Below, in pieces: positions 6,228 through 8,566 of a stretch of DNA of 8,566 bases. This DNA is from Cellvibrionales bacterium UBA4495 (lineage in GTDB: Bacteria > Pseudomonadota > Gammaproteobacteria > Pseudomonadales > Porticoccaceae): the NCBI GenBank assembly GCA_002388905.1, contig DGNJ01000128.1, forward strand, positions 27,013 to 35,578, read 5' to 3'. Below the pieces are notes generated by a model. It was given only the letters and a program-made list of their open reading frames with translations. It was not told where the DNA came from and searched no databases. The position numbers and the translations under genes are program-made. Every line of letters begins with the position of its first letter. Position 1 is the first letter of the stretch.

Positions 6228-8363
6228 ATGGTTGTTACACCCTTTTATGAGGGCCCGATTGCGGGTCTTATCGGCGATTCTCCTACCGCCAATATTGCCG
6301 TTGACAGTCAGGGCAACCTGATCGCGGTCAATGCCGTGGCCGAACAGTTGCTCGGCTACGAAATCAATGAACTGGTGGGCCGGCCCCTGGAATGCCTGCT
6401 GCCTGTGGCGATGCGGGAAAAACACAGGGACTATCTTCTTTCCTACCTGAGCAGGCCCTCAACCCGTGGCATGGGCACCGGTCGCGACCTGATCGCCCTC
6501 GCCAAGGACGGCACCGAAATCCCCGTGGAAATCGGTCTCAGCAGTGTCAAGACGCCCGATGGCCTGGTGGCTGTCGCCGTGCTGGTGGATATCAGTGCCC
6601 GCAAGGAGGCGGAGCGCAGGGAAAGGGAGCACTTTTCATTCTATACGGCCATTTTCCGGAGCTCTCCCTTCAGCATCGTCACTGTCGATACCTCAGGCTC
6701 CATTCTCGCAGTCAATCCCGCCGCCGAGCGCCTGCTCTGGTATCGGGAAGAGGAACTGGTGGGCCGCTCGTCGGTGGATATGATTCACGACCCTCTGGAA
6801 CTGGAGCGCCAGGCAAAACAGCTTTCCGTCGAATGTAACGCACCCATGACCCCGGGTTTTGCCGCCCTGACCCACAAGGCCAGCCAGGGGCTTATCGAAG
6901 AAGTGGAGTGGCACTACGTGCGCAAGGACGGCTCCAAGGTGCCGATCAGCCTGACCGTCGCCCCTCTGCACGGCGCCGATAACCGGATCCTCGGCTACCT
7001 GGGTTTTGCCCAGGATATCAGCGAGCGTAAGCGGGCCGAAGAGTATATCCGCTACCTGGCATACCATGACGAACTCACCGGTCTGCCCAACCGCACCCTG
7101 CTTAGGGATCGGCTGGAACTGGCCATCAAACGGGCCTTCCGTTTCGGCCAGAAGGTGGGTGTCATGCTGGTGGATCTCGACAATTTCAAGCGCATCAACG
7201 ACTCCCTGGGCCACCATGCCGGCGACGAGATCCTGGTCAAGGTCGCCCAGTTGCTCAAGGGCTGTGTGCGCAGTACCGATACTGTGGCCCGCATGGGCGG
7301 CGACGAGTTCGTGGTGCTTCTTTCCGACGTCACCTGCCGGGAGGATGTGGAAAAGGTTGCCGCCGGCGTGGTGCGCACTATTGGCGAATCACTGCGTATC
7401 GGCAGCCACGTCCTCAAGGTGACACCCAGTGTCGGCGTCTGTGTCTGCCCCGACGACGGCGACGACCCCGAGTCACTGGTAATGCGCGCGGATACCGCCA
7501 TGTATGCGGCCAAGGAACGGGGCCGCAGCAACTATCAGCTTTTTTCCCCGGCCATGGCGGTGCAGGCCAACGAACGGCTGGCGCTGGAGCAGGCCCTGCG
7601 CCGGGCCCTGGAACTGGATCAACTTAGCCTCGTCTACCAGCCGCAGGTCAACCTGAAAACCGGCGACGTGGAAGGGGTCGAGTCCCTGATGCGCTGGTAT
7701 CTGCCGGGCCAGGGCCAGATACCGCCGAACCGCTTTATCGGCATCGCCGAGGACACCGAACTGATCGTCCCCATGGGGGAATGGGTCCTCTACCAGGCTT
7801 GCCGGGATGGTGTTCGGCTCCAACGGGAGAGCGGCCGGCCCCTGCGTATCGGCGTCAATCTCTCGCCCCGCCAGCTCATGCAGCGCAACCTGCCCGCCAT
7901 TGTTGCCGGCGCACTGGAGAAGAGCGGTTTGCCGCCACAGTGCCTGGAGCTCGAGATCACTGAAAACGTTTTCATGCACTATGCGGAGGAAGTGTCTTCC
8001 ACCATGCAGGAAATCCGGGCCATGGGGGTCAAGCTGGCCATCGACGATTTCGGCGTGGGCTTTTCCTCCCTGTCCTATATCACCCGGTTTACCGTCGATC
8101 GCATCAAGCTTGACCAGTCGTTCGTGGCGAACCTGCTCAGCGACGACAGCAGCAAGGCGGTGACCAACGCCGTACTGGCCATGGCTTCGGGCCTTGGTAT
8201 CGAAGTGGTTGCCGAAGGGGTCGAAGAGGTCGGCCAGGAGCTCTACCTGAGAGGGCGAGGCTGCCAGGTGGCACAGGGCTTTTATTTTTCGCGACCGAAA
8301 AAACTCGCAGACCTGGCGGTAACGCTCAAAGCCCACAAGGGGCGGTTGCAACCGGCTTTATAA
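6228..8363 (+). CDS. PAS-PAS-GGDEF-EAL bifunctional cyclic-di-GMP cyclase/phosphodiesterase
   Basis: A 711-residue cytosolic protein with no transmembrane segment or signal peptide. Two PAS sensor domains (about 8-122 and 139-265) precede a GGDEF domain (about 275-440) and an EAL domain (about 455-700). The cyclase site looks complete: GGDEF at 357-361, metal-binding D316, and base-binding N324 and D333. An inhibitory I-site RSTD (348-351) lies five residues before GGDEF. The phosphodiesterase site also looks complete: E485, N544, E576, D606, D607, K627, E663 and Q683 are spaced as in active EAL enzymes. The signature itself reads ESLMRW (485-490), with Ser in place of the usual Ala. Both activities are therefore plausible, with the PAS domains setting the balance; their ligand cannot be read from sequence. 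The ATG at 6228 is the first ATG, GTG or TTG after an in-frame stop at 6126, but only a weak AGG (6215-6217) precedes it. It follows chpC by 247 bases and has its own promoter, so a role in pilus control is only suggested by position. Confidence 0.95.
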   Translation: MVVTPFYEGPIAGLIGDSPTANIAVDSQGNLIAVNAVAEQLLGYEINELVGRPLECLLPVAMREKHRDYLLSYLSRPSTRGMGTGRDLIALAKDGTEIPVEIGLSSVKTPDGLVAVAVLVDISARKEAERREREHFSFYTAIFRSSPFSIVTVDTSGSILAVNPAAERLLWYREEELVGRSSVDMIHDPLELERQAKQLSVECNAPMTPGFAALTHKASQGLIEEVEWHYVRKDGSKVPISLTVAPLHGADNRILGYLGFAQDISERKRAEEYIRYLAYHDELTGLPNRTLLRDRLELAIKRAFRFGQKVGVMLVDLDNFKRINDSLGHHAGDEILVKVAQLLKGCVRSTDTVARMGGDEFVVLLSDVTCREDVEKVAAGVVRTIGESLRIGSHVLKVTPSVGVCVCPDDGDDPESLVMRADTAMYAAKERGRSNYQLFSPAMAVQANERLALEQALRRALELDQLSLVYQPQVNLKTGDVEGVESLMRWYLPGQGQIPPNRFIGIAEDTELIVPMGEWVLYQACRDGVRLQRESGRPLRIGVNLSPRQLMQRNLPAIVAGALEKSGLPPQCLELEITENVFMHYAEEVSSTMQEIRAMGVKLAIDDFGVGFSSLSYITRFTVDRIKLDQSFVANLLSDDSSKAVTNAVLAMASGLGIEVVAEGVEEVGQELYLRGRGCQVAQGFYFSRPKKLADLAVTLKAHKGRLQPAL

Positions 8364-8439
8364 GCGACGTTTCCGCCGACCTGCGCATTTGTCCGGGTAT
8401 CTTGAACCGCGGTACCCTTCCTGCACGGTTGACGAGTGC
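8364..8439. other. Short intergenic stretch after the GGDEF-EAL gene
   Basis: No gene is seen here. One imperfect inverted repeat, GGGTAT (8395-8400) with GTACCC (8412-8417) and an 11-base loop, could fold (one G-U pair). It has no T-run, so I do not call a terminator. Confidence 0.35.
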
Positions 8440-8468
8440 TTGATGGCGTCGTGGGCCCCATGCATAAT
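8440..8468 (+). promoter_or_regulatory. Promoter of the tRNA-Gly gene
   Basis: TTGATG (8440-8445, four of six consensus bases) and CATAAT (8463-8468, five of six) are separated by 17 bases. The predicted start near 8475 lies about 25 bases before the mature tRNA end, a normal 5' leader for RNase P processing. The bases between the -10 box and the start (CGAGCCA) are G+C-rich, as in stable-RNA promoters under stringent control; that regulation is inference. Confidence 0.7.
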
Positions 8469-8500
8469 CGAGCCACGCCTCTGTCGAGGAAAGCCACTTT

Positions 8501-8566
8501 GCGGGTGTAGTTCAATGGCAGAACAGAAGCTTCCCAAGCTTCTAACGTGGGTTCGATTCCCATCAC
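8501..8566 (+). tRNA. tRNA-Gly (anticodon CCC), cut at its 3' end by the window edge
   Basis: The cloverleaf folds cleanly. The acceptor 5' strand is GCGGGTG (8501-8507). The D-stem is GTTC/GAAC (8510-8513, 8521-8524). The anticodon stem is GAAGC/GCTTC (8526-8530, 8538-8542) with loop TTCCCAA, which puts anticodon CCC at 8533-8535. The variable loop is TAAC. The T-stem is GTGGG/CCCAT, including one G-U pair, with loop TTCGATT (8552-8558). The last three bases (CAC) begin the acceptor 3' strand; four pairing bases, the discriminator base and any CCA lie outside the window. It decodes GGG glycine codons. Confidence 0.94.

Noticed and set aside
5838..6425. Minus-strand open frame spanning the chpC-GGDEF gap
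   Set aside because: It overlaps the ends of two real genes on the + strand and has no recognisable domain; the gap is better explained by a promoter and leader.
8395..8417. Hairpin GGGTAT/GTACCC as an intrinsic terminator of the GGDEF-EAL gene
   Set aside because: Only six pairs, including a G-U, with an 11-base loop and no T-run after the stem.
8282..8566. Minus-strand open frame overlapping the tRNA gene
   Set aside because: Its first residues are the reverse translation of the tRNA-Gly gene, a well-known spurious protein call, and the rest is antisense to the EAL gene end.

Overview
The window is G+C-rich, densely coding DNA from a bacterium, most likely a gammaproteobacterium. The order ChpA-type kinase, ChpB-type methylesterase, ChpC-type CheW matches the end of the Pil-Chp (type IV pilus chemosensory) cluster known from Pseudomonas and many other gammaproteobacteria. 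I cannot name a genus. All protein genes, and the tRNA gene at the right edge, lie on the + strand.

Layout. (1) Bases 2-4540 hold the 3' part of a very large hybrid histidine kinase (ChpA/PilL). It carries three phosphorylatable Hpt domains, two Hpt-like units without the histidine (one cut by the left window edge), a complete CheA core (P3, P4, P5) and a C-terminal receiver. (2) Bases 4547-5491 hold a CheB-type methylesterase with an intact catalytic triad and a receiver-like N-terminus that lacks the phosphorylation pocket. (3) Bases 5495-5980 hold a small stand-alone CheW-like adaptor. These three genes are 3-6 bases apart and form one transcription unit. (4) A 247-bp gap carries a GC-rich inverted repeat and a sigma70-type promoter. 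(5) Bases 6228-8363 hold a cytosolic PAS-PAS-GGDEF-EAL protein in which both cyclic-di-GMP catalytic domains look complete. (6) A 137-bp gap carries a convincing stable-RNA promoter. (7) A tRNA-Gly(CCC) gene begins at 8501 and is cut by the window end.

How they fit together. By analogy with Pseudomonas, a methylated pilus chemoreceptor (PilJ, expected upstream and not in the window) would control the ChpA kinase through CheW-like adaptors. Phosphate would pass between Hpt domains and receivers (the attached one, and PilG/PilH expected upstream), and ChpB would demethylate the receptor. The c-di-GMP enzyme has its own promoter, so its link to the pilus system is by position only.

I see no mobile element, CRISPR array or clearly novel system. 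The points most worth a second look are the histidine-less Hpt-like unit in the kinase, the pseudo-receiver of the methylesterase, and the intact GGDEF/EAL enzyme next to the cluster.
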